Source: JAHDCJ01 sp039028895 (GTDB lineage: Bacteria; Bacteroidota; Bacteroidia; Chitinophagales; Saprospiraceae). Taken from it: a stretch of 64,000 nucleotides of DNA. The translations under genes were made by a program, and so were the position numbers. The notes under the pieces were generated by a model. That model worked only from the letters and a program-made list of their open reading frames with translations, was not told the origin of the DNA and did no database searches. Positions 44,501 through 52,716 of the stretch are shown here, one piece after another. Location of the stretch: NCBI GenBank assembly GCA_039028895.1, contig JBCCHF010000003.1:124001-188000 (forward strand). The letters run 5' to 3'. The stretch's first letter is position 1. Every line of letters starts with the position of its first letter.

Positions 44501-45246
44501 AAAGCATGCTTCGTCAAATCATTGACGGGAAGTGGTTACAGGCGCGCGCGGTAATTGGATTTTTCCCAGCCAATGCGACCGAAGACGATATCGCGGTTTA
44601 TGCAAGTGATGAGCGCAAGGAAGTGCAATCTGTCATTCATCAGCTGCGACAACAGGTGAAAAAGGCTAATGGTCAGCCCAATTTGTGTCTTGCTGATTTC
44701 GTAGCGCCACAGTCCTCCGAAAAAAAGGATTACATAGGTGCTTTTGCAGTAACAGCAGGCATTGGCATCGAGTCACATGTCAAGCGGTTTGAAGAAGCAC
44801 ATGATGACTATAGTGCAATTATGCTCAAGGCATTGGCAGATCGATTGGCAGAGGCCTTTGCAGAAAGGATGCATGAACGTGTTCGGAAAGAGTTTTGGGC
44901 ATACCAAAAAGAAGAACAATTGGATAATCAAGCCCTAATCGCTGAAAAATATGTCGGTATTCGACCAGCACCTGGTTACCCTGCCTGCCCTGAGCATACA
45001 GAAAAACGAACCCTGTTCAACCTGTTGAATGTGGAGGACAATACAGGCATTTACCTTACAGAAAGCTTCGCCATGTACCCGGCTGCATCTGTCAGCGGAT
45101 GGTATATTGCCTTACCAGGATCCAAATACTTTACAATTGGAAAAATCGGGAAAGATCAGGTTGAAAATTATGCCAAAAGGAAGTCTATGACTGTACAGGA
45201 AGCTGAAAAATGGCTGGCACCGGTATTGAATTATGATCCTGAGTAA
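41536..45246 (+). CDS. metH: Cobalamin-dependent methionine synthase
   Basis: 1,236 residues with all four modules. Homocysteine barrel (about 1-330): 'LDGAMGTMIQSYKLDEAGFR', zinc cysteines in NCALG and GGCCGT. Folate barrel (about 350-630): 'NIGERTNVTGSRKF'. Cobalamin module (about 650-890): 'GDVHDIGKNIVGVVL', with the axial histidine near 766. Reactivation domain (about 910-1236): 'RPAPGYPACPEHTEKRTLF'. It methylates homocysteine using 5-methyl-THF supplied by MetF. The 37-bp leader is too short for a cobalamin or SAM riboswitch. TATTTTTG boxes occur at 41499 and 41518. Confidence 0.97.
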   Translation: MKNQVKYTEPNAPALLKAVEDRILVLDGAMGTMIQSYKLDEAGFRGETFKDFENDLQGNNDLLSITQPGIIEEIHRAYLEAGTDIIETNTFNATVVSQEDYGTQDWVYEMNKASAEIATKAAKSFTEKDPSKPRFVAGALGPTNKTTSISPDVNDPGYRAVTFDEMMLSYYEQIRGLGDGGVDIFLVETIFDTLNAKAALYALDKYFEESGRRWPVMVSGTITDASGRTLSGQTLEAFWISINHVDLFCVGLNCALGAEEMRPYIEEMSKLADCYTSAYPNAGLPNEFGEYDQDADTMAQFIEEFVKSGFVNIVGGCCGTDPSHIQRMAELLKDIKPSRQPAEPSPYTQLSGLEALTIRPSSNFVNIGERTNVTGSRKFARLVKNGDYMEALTVAQHQVDGGAQIVDINMDEGLLDSKQVMKDFVNLMASEPDIAKLPFMIDSSKFEVIEQGLKSCQGKSVVNSISLKEGEAEFIHQAKVCKRFGAAVVVMAFDEEGQADTIDRKVEICHRAYRILTEKVGFRPQDIIFDPNIFAVATGIEEHNGYAINFIEATRQIKTLMPEVNVSGGVSNISFSFRGNNAVREAMHSAFLYHAVNAGMDMGIVNAGMIEVYEDIPKDLLKLVEDVLFNRSEQATEALTAYAEKVKGTGKKIVKDMSWRETIVEERLAHSLVKGITEFIVEDTEEARLKYPWPLDVIEGPLMDGMNVVGELFGSGKMFLPQVVKSARVMKQAVAHLTPFIEAEKAKGGKSSKGKILLATVKGDVHDIGKNIVGVVLACNNFEIVDLGVMVRAEKILQVAKEENVDIIGLSGLITPSLDEMVFVAKEMQRQGFDIPLIIGGATTSRTHTAVKIEPQYDFPVVHVLDASKGVSVSTALMSETGKKPFVEKTKADYESIRESRKGRKSSKKYLAIAEARNKRFAFDWDNYDPPKPTFTGVKVFDQYDLEELSNYIDWTPFFLSWQLRGKYPKILKDPVVGEEAKRLLRDAQSMLRQIIDGKWLQARAVIGFFPANATEDDIAVYASDERKEVQSVIHQLRQQVKKANGQPNLCLADFVAPQSSEKKDYIGAFAVTAGIGIESHVKRFEEAHDDYSAIMLKALADRLAEAFAERMHERVRKEFWAYQKEEQLDNQALIAEKYVGIRPAPGYPACPEHTEKRTLFNLLNVEDNTGIYLTESFAMYPAASVSGWYIALPGSKYFTIGKIGKDQVENYAKRKSMTVQEAEKWLAPVLNYDPE

Positions 45247-45435
45247 TTATGGTTTTTGAGGTTCTTTTGGGGGTGGTCGCAAGACTATTTTTTCTCTTTT
45301 GGGCTCGCGGGGGAATAAATCCCCTGTCCCCCCAATTTCAAGCTACCAAGAATTTGCGACATTCACCAAATATATTTTTCGAACGCGCAGAAAAAACTTT
45401 TAAGCGTTAATCCCTTATAAACAAGCGCTTTTTTT

Positions 45436-46296
45436 ATGAAATCCTCTTTTTCAAACCGAGATATTTCCGACTATTACGATCAGACTGAAATCCATTATCG
45501 CTACTTCTGGGACCTCAACACAAGCAAAGCGCTACACTATGGTTTCTGGAAACCTGGAACACAGGATTTCAGGGCTTCATTAGAGAATACCAACCGGGAA
45601 ATGGCCATTTTAGCTGGTATTAAGAAAAAAGACCGCGTGCTTGATGCTGGCTGTGGGGTCGGCGGCTCTTCAATATTCCTTGCCTCGGAATTGGGATGTG
45701 AGGTGGTAGGGATCACCCTTAGCGAAAAACAAGTCGCCAGTGCTGTCAAAAATGCTGAACGCTCCGAGGTTTCGAATGCGACTTTCTTCAAAAAAGATTA
45801 TTGTGATACCGGTTTTGAGGATGCCAGTTTTGACTGTGTTTGGGCGCTTGAATCGGTGGGTTCAGCATCCGATAAGGAAAATTTCCTAAAAGAGGCACAT
45901 CGCCTATTGAAGCCAGGCGGCAGAATGGTGATTGCCGATTACTTTAAAACCTTTGAAGCACCAATAGATCAGGTGCCCGTGATGAAAAACTGGTTAAATG
46001 CATGGGCGATATCCGACCTTGAGACGCTGTCAGGTTTTGAAGAATTATTAGCTGGAAATGGATTTTTCGTCAGTAAAAAACTGAATAGGACAAAAGCCAT
46101 TACCCCTTCCTCAAAACGCATGTACAAGGCATCGTGGTTAGGGATGTTGGGAACAAAAACCTATAACCTGTTTAAAAATGCCAGCCCTTTTTCGAAAATT
46201 CATTATCGATCGGGTATTGCGCAATACAGAGCCTTGAAAAAAGGGTTGTGGGATTATCATGTATTATTGACTTTCAAACGCCAGGACATTGCATAA
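45436..46296 (+). CDS. Class I SAM-dependent methyltransferase (sterol/tocopherol MT-like)
   Basis: 286 residues. The N terminus 'YDQTEIHYRYFWDLNTSKAL' and 'HYGFW' match small-molecule methyltransferases of the MPBQ/sterol/sarcosine group. Motif I is 'RVLDAGCGVGGSSIFLASEL', then 'VVGITLSEKQV', 'DASFDCVWALESVGSASDKE' and 'LLKPGGRMVIADYF'. It transfers a methyl group from AdoMet to an unidentified lipid or metabolite. The gene follows metH after 190 bp and overlaps the next gene by 8 bp. Confidence 0.86.
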   Translation: MKSSFSNRDISDYYDQTEIHYRYFWDLNTSKALHYGFWKPGTQDFRASLENTNREMAILAGIKKKDRVLDAGCGVGGSSIFLASELGCEVVGITLSEKQVASAVKNAERSEVSNATFFKKDYCDTGFEDASFDCVWALESVGSASDKENFLKEAHRLLKPGGRMVIADYFKTFEAPIDQVPVMKNWLNAWAISDLETLSGFEELLAGNGFFVSKKLNRTKAITPSSKRMYKASWLGMLGTKTYNLFKNASPFSKIHYRSGIAQYRALKKGLWDYHVLLTFKRQDIA

Positions 46297-47083
46297 GAGA
46301 TTCAGGAATAAAAAGGAGCTTGGGAGTTTTCTCGACCAGAAAGTTGGCCTTTACAATCAGCCCGATTTCATAAAGGCAGATCCAATATCTATTCCCCACC
46401 AGTTTTCCAAATTGCAAGACATTGAGATTATCGGGTTTTGGGTGGCTATGCTTGCCTGGGGACAACGAGTAACAATAATCAACAAAGCCAACGAGTTGAT
46501 TAATTTGATGGATGGGGCGCCGTATGATTTTATAATTAACCATGAAGAAAAGGACCGAAAACCATTTTTAAATTTCAAGCATAGGACTTTTCAGGCCATT
46601 GACACCCTCTATTTCCTCGAATTTTTTCAAACCTATTATAAAGAGAACGATAGCCTTGAATTTGGTTTTACGCGATTCCTGAAAGAAGAAGATGATACTA
46701 TAGAGTCAGCGCTAAAGGGGTTTCACCAGCTTTTTTTCTCATTGGAAAACGCACCTCAGCGCACCCGGAAGCATCTGTCGACACCAGAACGTAAATCCAC
46801 CTGTAAGCGCTTGAATATGTTCTTAAGATGGATGGTGAGAAACGACAACAGAGGCGTAGATTTTGGCATTTGGAAAAGGATCAGGCCTGCCCAGTTATTA
46901 ATGCCGCTTGACGTGCATGTCGATAGGGTGGCACGTTCATTAGGCCTTATTTCGCGAAAGCAAACCGATTGGCAAACCGTACTCGAGTTGACAGAAAACC
47001 TTCGAGAGTTTGATCCTGAAGACCCTGTGAAGTACGATTATGCCTTATTCGGTATAGGTGTTATGGAGAAGGGGCGAAATTAG
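46289..47083 (+). CDS. TIGR02757/DUF2400 family protein
   Basis: 264 residues of a family widespread in Bacteroidota with no settled function. The signature 'DPISIPHQF...DIEIIGFWVAMLAWGQRV' is present, as are 'KRLNMFLRWMVRND' and 'LLMPLDVHVDRVARSLGLI', which recall helix-hairpin-helix DNA glycosylases. It starts at a TTG inside the 3' end of the methyltransferase gene. Its stop overlaps the stop of the convergent Spy-like gene by 4 bp. Confidence 0.85.
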   Translation: MHKRFRNKKELGSFLDQKVGLYNQPDFIKADPISIPHQFSKLQDIEIIGFWVAMLAWGQRVTIINKANELINLMDGAPYDFIINHEEKDRKPFLNFKHRTFQAIDTLYFLEFFQTYYKENDSLEFGFTRFLKEEDDTIESALKGFHQLFFSLENAPQRTRKHLSTPERKSTCKRLNMFLRWMVRNDNRGVDFGIWKRIRPAQLLMPLDVHVDRVARSLGLISRKQTDWQTVLELTENLREFDPEDPVKYDYALFGIGVMEKGRN

Positions 47084-47088
47084 CCCCT
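47070..47088. terminator. Hairpin over overlapping convergent stops
   Basis: AGGGGC (47070-47075) pairs with GCCCCT (47083-47088) around a 7-base loop that contains both stop codons (TAG of the TIGR02757 gene, TAA of the Spy-like gene). It is short and lacks T runs, so it is only a candidate bidirectional terminator. Confidence 0.4.
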
Positions 47089-47550
47089 CGGGCCTTTGTT
47101 AAATCCGTTTTGACGGTTCTGCATCCGTTCTTTACGCATTTCCTGCATTTTCTCTAGCAGCATTTTCTGGAATTCCTTTTCTGCATTTTGCAATTTGGCG
47201 ATTTTACGCATCGGCAGGATATCCTTCATCTTGTGGAAGTATTCAATATTGATATCCACGATTTCTTTTTGCGTTTCTAGCTGCTTGAGGATGAACGCCT
47301 CAATCTCTTCATCTGATTTATTGGCGATGCCACGTTTTTCGGCATTAAGTGATTTTCTGAGTGCCTGGATCTTGCTTTCACGCTCATTGTAGATCGGCCA
47401 GAATGCTGCCGACTCATCAGGTGTAAGATTAAGTTTATCCGTAATAGTAGCGACTCTCCATGCTTTAATCTTTTGATCGTTTCCTTGTTGGGCAAAAGCA
47501 GTTAGGGCAAAAAAGGAAAAGACCAGGGCTATTAACATTTTAGATTTCAT
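47080..47550 (-). CDS. Spy/CpxP-like periplasmic protein
   Basis: 156 residues with a signal peptide (about 1-20, ending AFAQ). The rest is almost all helical, with 'ITDKLNLTPDESAAFWPIYN' (LTP motif of the LTXXQ/Spy-like group) and a basic, glutamine- and methionine-rich tail ('KMQEMRKERMQNRQN'). Such proteins act as periplasmic chaperones or stress sensors. It is third in a unit with an ECF sigma and a membrane protein (ATGA overlap with the latter). Confidence 0.75.
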   Translation of the reverse strand: MKSKMLIALVFSFFALTAFAQQGNDQKIKAWRVATITDKLNLTPDESAAFWPIYNERESKIQALRKSLNAEKRGIANKSDEEIEAFILKQLETQKEIVDINIEYFHKMKDILPMRKIAKLQNAEKEFQKMLLEKMQEMRKERMQNRQNGFNKGPRG

Positions 47551-48077
47551 AACAATTCCTCTAGGGTATTTAGATCTATAGTTTCCAGAATATTTTCATC
47601 GATATACCGATCTAGGGCTTCGGGATCAATATCAATCAAATCTGGTTCCGAAAATTCATTGAATTTGGATTCAGCTAACATGTCGATGTCAAAATCATCG
47701 ATGTTATTGTCTATGTAACTTTCTATGTCTTCGAGTGTAATACAGGCAACTGGCTCACTGTCGCAATCAACTCCAGGCGTAAAAATATTACCCCAAATAG
47801 AGTAACCTGCAAGTATGATTACGGTGACAGAAGCTACTGCCATGACAAGTCGGGGGCGGAATAAAATTCCGAGGGACTGGATCGCATTTTCCCACCAGGA
47901 AGTTTGCGGCACAGCGCCAACGGTTTCTTCTTTAGGGAAGAGTTGGCTCATGATATCGTCCTCCATCTTTTCAAAGTAGTTGAAAGGTATTTTGTACCCT
48001 TCCTCCTTTTTCATCTTCGAAAGCAAAGGAGCGATTTCCTCCAGTTCTTTGTTGATATGTTCTTTGTTTTTATCCAT
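47547..48077 (-). CDS. Putative membrane-bound anti-sigma factor
   Basis: 176 residues: a charged cytoplasmic N terminus (about 1-85, 'LEEIAPLLSKMKKEEGYKIP'), one transmembrane helix (about 92-112, 'LVMAVASVTVIILAGYSIWG') and a strongly acidic external part repeating 'DIESYIDNNIDDFDIDML'. Position directly after an ECF sigma gene and the one-helix layout suggest an anti-sigma factor, although no classic zinc motif is seen. It overlaps the Spy-like gene by ATGA. Confidence 0.65.
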   Translation of the reverse strand: MDKNKEHINKELEEIAPLLSKMKKEEGYKIPFNYFEKMEDDIMSQLFPKEETVGAVPQTSWWENAIQSLGILFRPRLVMAVASVTVIILAGYSIWGNIFTPGVDCDSEPVACITLEDIESYIDNNIDDFDIDMLAESKFNEFSEPDLIDIDPEALDRYIDENILETIDLNTLEELL

Positions 48078-48113
48078 GATGCCTTTATTATGACTTATGA
48101 AGTCGTTAAAGGT

Positions 48114-48677
48114 TTAATGTCCTTTTAAAAAATGTTCAATTTTCTTCGCTGCGTGATGATATGAGGCTTTCAAAGCACCGACGGAAGTGCCCAGTACATC
48201 GGAGATATCCTGATAACTCATTTCGTCGTAGTAGCGCATGTTGAAGACGAGTTGCTGCTTTTCAGGCAGCGTCGCTATTGCCGCTTTTAATTGGGCTGTC
48301 GCATCATCTCCATCGAAATAGCTGTCAGCTTTTAGCGCTCGATCGAGTCCGAGGTCTTCATCGTCGATCGAAGTTGCGACCACTTTCTTTTTTTTATTGA
48401 TGAATGTGATCGATTCGTTGGTGGCAATTCGGTACAACCAGGTATATAATTTTGAATCGCCCTTGAATTTTCCAATACTCCGGAAAACCTTGATGAATGT
48501 GTTTTGCACTACATCGTTGGCATCGTCATGCTCAACGACCATTCTCCGGATATGCCAGTAGAGTCTTTCCTGGTAGGTTTTGACCAGTAGCCGGAAGGCT
48601 TGTTCCCTGGTACGGTCATCGCCCATCATTGCCAGGATCTGTTGGTCTGTCTGGCTATTTACTTTTTTTGACTCCAC
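48114..48677 (-). CDS. ECF RNA polymerase sigma factor
   Basis: 187 residues, starting at a GTG (48677). Region 2 contains 'DDANDVVQNTFIKVFRSIGK' and 'DSKLYTWLYRIATNESITFI' (about 50-95). Region 4 contains 'IATLPEKQQLVFNMRYYDEM' and 'YQDISDVLGTSVGALKASYH' (about 130-180). It should direct polymerase to envelope-stress promoters, held in check by the membrane protein encoded 36 bp downstream. First gene of the triad. Confidence 0.92.
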   Translation of the reverse strand: MESKKVNSQTDQQILAMMGDDRTREQAFRLLVKTYQERLYWHIRRMVVEHDDANDVVQNTFIKVFRSIGKFKGDSKLYTWLYRIATNESITFINKKKKVVATSIDDEDLGLDRALKADSYFDGDDATAQLKAAIATLPEKQQLVFNMRYYDEMSYQDISDVLGTSVGALKASYHHAAKKIEHFLKGH

Positions 48678-48770
48678 TCGGTATTTTTAAAATTCGGGTT
48701 GTTTGATCCTAATTGACCATCAAACATTTTCTATGACTGTCTCCTTACCGGAAAGGTTTAATTTGAAGAT

Positions 48771-48799
48771 AAAAAAAAGTCCCGGGACAAGCCCAGGAC
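48771..48799 (-). terminator. Terminator downstream of thioredoxin-like genes
   Basis: On the minus strand gtcctgggc and gtcccgggac form a stem (one mismatch) across a short loop, followed by eight Ts (48778-48771), 30 bp after the stop of the 387-aa gene. Confidence 0.75.
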
Positions 48800-48828
48800 C
48801 TAATTAATTGCAACTATGTGGTCAATGA

Positions 48829-49992
48829 TTACATAGCCTTGATCTTTTCCAGAAGGTTGGCAGTTTCCGAGTAGTCTATACCTTCGGCTTTAGCCAATTC
48901 GATGGTGTATTCAGCTTGTTTCTTTGCTTTACCTTTTTTACCCAGTTTGTAAAGCAGGGCTGCTACAGTATCGTTATTGTAAACATTGTTATCCATCTTT
49001 ACGGAGGCCTTTCCCCACTTTAATGCTTTTTTCAGCATTTTTTTGTCTTCCACTACTTCGAAGAAGGTCCATGCCACACCGTTAAGCTCATTCCAGTGCT
49101 TGGCGTCATATTTACCATAATGCTCAACAGCTTGTGATGCATAATTCGCAAAATCGCGGGCGCGCTGGTAGTACATCATTCTGAATTCGCTAGAATGCTG
49201 GCCGGCATCTGCTCCAAAGGCTTCCGCATAATAGCGGTCTACATCTGAGAGGCTGATTGGTTCACCCTGACCGGAGAAGACGGCACTTTGCACCATATTC
49301 TTGATCCTGTTGGATACTCTTTCTTCTCCAAACATCTCGTTAAATGCAGCACGATTAGCAATGAGGTACTTATAAGGTTTGGTATCTGCTTCTTCTACAT
49401 ATTGGATCAGAAATTCCATATTATCCGCGGTGCTCCAGTCGTCTTGCGTTTCAAGATACTGCATCGCAAGTTTGCCATGACCACCTTCGTAGGTATTATA
49501 GCAAGCTCTGGTGTAGCTTTTCAGGAGTTCCTGGTTACGTTCACCTTTTTCGTAACGGGCAGCAAGTGTCATCAACTGACTGGCTGGGTTAAGTGCTTCT
49601 TTGCCAAGGTCTACAAACTGGGCAACATCGTGATAGCCAACAGAACGGTGAACAATGTCTCCGTAGCCGTTAACAAACAAAAGACTTGGATACATACGAA
49701 CACTGTACGTTTCTGCAACTGTAATGCCTTCTCCTTTTTCCATATCCAGTTTAACGTTAACGAAGTTCTGGTTATAGAAATCAGCTACTTCTTCGACAGG
49801 AAAAACATTTTTGGCCATTGCCTTGCAAGGGCCACACCATGATGTGTAGGCATCAAGGAAAATCAGTTTGTCGCTTTTTTTGGCTTCTGCCAATGCATCT
49901 TCCCAGCCTTCTGTCTTGAACTCAATCCCTGATTGGGCAAAACCGTATGCGGCTACAAACAGGATGAGGAACAGTCCAATAATTTTCTTCAT
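48829..49992 (-). CDS. Exported thioredoxin-fold protein with helical C-terminal domain (paralogue 1)
   Basis: 387 residues. Signal peptide (about 1-20), then a thioredoxin domain (about 22-130) with active site WCGPC (Cys 53 and 56) and cis-proline 'VRMYPSLLFV'. Residues ~135-387 are helical and TPR-like ('NELNGVAWTFFEVVEDKKML'). The fold suggests a periplasmic disulfide reductase or isomerase. It is a tandem paralogue of the 50024-51193 gene, 31 bp away; both cysteines sit at the same residue numbers. Confidence 0.88.
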   Translation of the reverse strand: MKKIIGLFLILFVAAYGFAQSGIEFKTEGWEDALAEAKKSDKLIFLDAYTSWCGPCKAMAKNVFPVEEVADFYNQNFVNVKLDMEKGEGITVAETYSVRMYPSLLFVNGYGDIVHRSVGYHDVAQFVDLGKEALNPASQLMTLAARYEKGERNQELLKSYTRACYNTYEGGHGKLAMQYLETQDDWSTADNMEFLIQYVEEADTKPYKYLIANRAAFNEMFGEERVSNRIKNMVQSAVFSGQGEPISLSDVDRYYAEAFGADAGQHSSEFRMMYYQRARDFANYASQAVEHYGKYDAKHWNELNGVAWTFFEVVEDKKMLKKALKWGKASVKMDNNVYNNDTVAALLYKLGKKGKAKKQAEYTIELAKAEGIDYSETANLLEKIKAM

Positions 49993-50023
49993 TTTAACTT
50001 TTTTAGGTTATACAAGGGATTAG

Positions 50024-51193
50024 TTATGCTTTGCTTTCAATCTCACTGATGAGTTGAACGATTTTTCTGGATGGTTTTTTCTTTTCAGTGGCGATCTTTA
50101 AAGCCTTTTTTGCAGTATCGAGCGCCTGGCTGTCTTTGCCATTATGCAGTAAGATTACAGCATAGTTGTACAAATGGCCTGAGTCATTGTCTGAAGCGGC
50201 TTTTTTGGTCCATTTTTCAGCAGACTGCATGACTTTCTCGTTATCGGAAAACTCCTCGAGGGCCAATAGTGAAACATGTGACATTTCATGCGTTTTGCTA
50301 CTTGTCGTTTTCTTGAAAAACTTCTCTGCAGCTTTAATGAATTCATCAGCGTTACCCATATTTAAGTTGAAGTGCAAATCTGCTGAAGCCGCTAATTCTT
50401 CAGCTGTTTCAGGGCAGTGATTCCTTGCTTTTTCTTTGGCTTCATCGAGCAGGAAGTCTGATTCGAACTCAATGGCTTTTGTAACGGTTTGCTCACAAGC
50501 CTTTTCAATCTTTTTAATCACTTTTTCTTTCCCCATGAGAGCTTCAATCGCTTTTTTATTATCAACCATCAGGTCGAATATCCTTGAGTCTGCCTCAATC
50601 GTATTTGAGTAGATAAACTTGAGATTCTTTTCATTGGTCATATCATCCTGTGTGCGCAGGTATTCATTCGCTACTTTAAGCGAAGGCTTTTTCGACTTGA
50701 CTAATGACATGGCATAATTGTAAAGCAGGTCTGGCGTGCGATCTCCTTCTTCATACTTTGCTGCGTACTCTACACTGTAGTCGATTTTAGACATGGCATT
50801 TTTACCCAGATTGATGAATCGGTCTGCAGGAAGTCCACCGATATGCGTCAAAACTGCTTTGCCAGTCGCATCGATAAAAAGAAAGGTTGGGAAGGAATTC
50901 ACCCTGTACTTGGAGCGAAATGTAAGCCCTTCTCCTTTCTCCATGTCGAGTTTCACATTGACGAAATTGGTGTTGTAAAAATTTCCGACTTCTTCAAGTG
51001 GAAAAATGTTTTTATCCATGCGTTTGCAAGGGCCACACCATGTTGTGTAGGCATCAACAAAAATTATTTTTTCTTCCTCGGCTGCCATTTCAAGGGCTTC
51101 GTCCCAGGTGCCTTTAAAAAATTCAATGCCCTCTGCCTGGATGAATGATGTTCCAGCTAGCAGGCAAAAAAGGAATGCTAAGATTTGTTTCAT
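50024..51193 (-). CDS. Exported thioredoxin-fold protein with helical C-terminal domain (paralogue 2)
   Basis: 389 residues, same layout as its neighbour: signal peptide (about 1-20), 'IIFVDAYTTWCGPCKRMDKN' (Cys 53 and 56), 'YRVNSFPTFLFIDATG', then a lysine-rich helical region with TPR-like 'NYAVILLHNGKDSQALDTAK'. It is first of the two tandem genes. The N-terminal halves are clearly alike and the C-terminal halves have diverged, which suggests an old duplication with different partners. Confidence 0.88.
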   Translation of the reverse strand: MKQILAFLFCLLAGTSFIQAEGIEFFKGTWDEALEMAAEEEKIIFVDAYTTWCGPCKRMDKNIFPLEEVGNFYNTNFVNVKLDMEKGEGLTFRSKYRVNSFPTFLFIDATGKAVLTHIGGLPADRFINLGKNAMSKIDYSVEYAAKYEEGDRTPDLLYNYAMSLVKSKKPSLKVANEYLRTQDDMTNEKNLKFIYSNTIEADSRIFDLMVDNKKAIEALMGKEKVIKKIEKACEQTVTKAIEFESDFLLDEAKEKARNHCPETAEELAASADLHFNLNMGNADEFIKAAEKFFKKTTSSKTHEMSHVSLLALEEFSDNEKVMQSAEKWTKKAASDNDSGHLYNYAVILLHNGKDSQALDTAKKALKIATEKKKPSRKIVQLISEIESKA

Positions 51194-51680
51194 CTTCTTT
51201 GTAAGTTATTGGTGCTTTGGTTTATTTCGCTCCCTTTGGTCGCGAATTGTTTTGGCCTTTGGCCTATTGCTTTTGATTGGGCAAATTGTTTATTGTTTTT
51301 GGCAACATTGCTATGATTGTTTGAATTGGCTGAAATGTATTTGTCAAAACAATACCCGTAGGGTAAACAATTCAACAATAAAGACCTTTTTCCAAGAACG
51401 ATATTGCTTCAACAGCTTAGTAAAATTACAAATTTCGAGCCGTTCCGACTTCCAGACCCCTCCATTTAACGTTTTAGTAACGGCTGGGCGACAGAAAATG
51501 ATGTTTTATCCGAGGTGGTGCAACCTGGCCGACAAGTTGTGTATATCCCAATGATGGGCCTATTCATCGAAAAATTTCAGTATTTGCAACATAAATTATT
51601 TTCTTGCATTGGGAACAGCCAGGCAAAATCAGGTGTTATGCATGGTGAACCCAAAATTTTTTAGAAAACCGAAAGATCAA
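51194..51680. other. 487-bp gap upstream of the thioredoxin pair and GatB/YqeY gene
   Basis: It serves as a divergent upstream region. It contains ggcctttggcc-type short repeats (51250-51300), a TACCCGTAGGGTA near-palindrome (51354-51366) and a more GC-rich patch with a 7-bp stem (AGCCGTT 51438-51444 with AACGGCT 51479-51485). I see no convincing gene or tRNA. Confidence 0.55.
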
Positions 51681-52127
51681 ATGAATTTAACTGACAAGAT
51701 CAATAATGACCTAAAAGAGGCCATAAAGGCCAAAGACAAAGATGCATTGAGGGCACTAAGAGCAATCAAATCAGCCATTTTGCTTGCCAAAACCGACGGA
51801 AGTGGGCAAGAGCTTACAGATGAAGTGGGCATGAAATTGCTTCAAAAACTGGTAAAACAAAGACAAGACTCACTGGAGATTTACGAAAAACAAGGTCGTG
51901 AAGACCTGGCTGTAACGGAAAGACAAGAGATTGAGATCATTTCGAAGTATCTGCCAGAAGCTATGAGCCGTGAAGAGTTGGAGACTACCCTCAAAAGCTT
52001 AGTTGAGGAGTTAGGAGCCAGTTCAATGAAAGATATGGGCCGTGTTATGGGCACAGCAACGAAGCAGCTTGCAGGGAAAGCTGATGGGAAAGATATTTCG
52101 ACTATTGTAAGACAACTATTGTCATAA
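51681..52127 (+). CDS. GatB/YqeY domain protein
   Basis: 148 residues from ATG 51681 (MNLTDKINNDLKEAIK), the normal length of free-standing YqeY proteins. Frames reaching back to 51609 add an unrelated leader. Conserved: 'DALRALRAIKSAILLAK', 'ISKYLPEAMSREEL' and 'SMKDMGRVMGTATKQLAGKA'. The domain matches the tRNA-contacting tail of the GatB amidotransferase subunit; the free protein's role is unclear. cvpA follows after 61 bp. Confidence 0.92.
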   Translation: MNLTDKINNDLKEAIKAKDKDALRALRAIKSAILLAKTDGSGQELTDEVGMKLLQKLVKQRQDSLEIYEKQGREDLAVTERQEIEIISKYLPEAMSREELETTLKSLVEELGASSMKDMGRVMGTATKQLAGKADGKDISTIVRQLLS

Positions 52128-52188
52128 AAAAATATCGAATTTGCAATCATGAACCTTCAGGTTGTAGGTCACAAATAATTAAACCACC

Positions 52189-52716
52189 ATGTTTTTAGAT
52201 CTTTTTATTGGCATCATCGCATTTTCGGCATTCCTATATGGTTTTTCTAAAGGAATCATCAGGGTTGTATTTGCCGTGATTGCTTTTATCGTTGGTGGGT
52301 TGATCGCTTTGCGGTATACGCCTGCCCTGACCATCTTTTTGGCCGATACATTCACAGCAGCAGCAGCTTATATGCCTGTGATAGCCTTTGTCCTTTTGTT
52401 TTTCGGTAGTGTGATTATCATCAAGCTTATCGCAAAAACGATCGAGGGTAGCCTGAAAATAGCCAATATCAATATTCTAAATAAAACCGGAGGCGGACTT
52501 GTATTTGCGTTGGTATGCGTTATTCTCATCAGTGCCATTCTTCAGTTTGTTGACGCTGCAGGATTGATGAGTGATAATGCTAAAAACGCCTCCAAGGTCT
52601 TCCCTTATATCGAAAACTTGCCAGCAAAAGGCGCAGAATGGCTTAAACAGGTTTCACCCTATGTTAAAGATTTGATTGACGGTGTAATGGAGTTGTTCGA
52701 GAAAACGGAGAAATGA
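52189..52716 (+). CDS. CvpA-family membrane protein
   Basis: 175 residues with four hydrophobic helices (about 1-25, 30-50, 62-85, 100-122) and a short soluble tail. 'LFIGIIAFSAFLYGFSKGII' and 'NKTGGGLVFALVCVILISAI' match the CvpA/colicin V production family. Its role is likely in envelope integrity. It overlaps the next gene by 4 bp (ATGA). Confidence 0.85.
   Translation: MFLDLFIGIIAFSAFLYGFSKGIIRVVFAVIAFIVGGLIALRYTPALTIFLADTFTAAAAYMPVIAFVLLFFGSVIIIKLIAKTIEGSLKIANINILNKTGGGLVFALVCVILISAILQFVDAAGLMSDNAKNASKVFPYIENLPAKGAEWLKQVSPYVKDLIDGVMELFEKTEK

Noticed and set aside
45286..45435. Terminator or small RNA after metH (gggga...tcccc pieces)
   Set aside because: The stem is short and not followed by a T run on the plus strand, so I could not support a call.
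51108..51554. 148-codon frame on the plus strand
   Set aside because: It starts antisense inside the thioredoxin-like gene and runs through low-complexity spacer without any recognisable domain.
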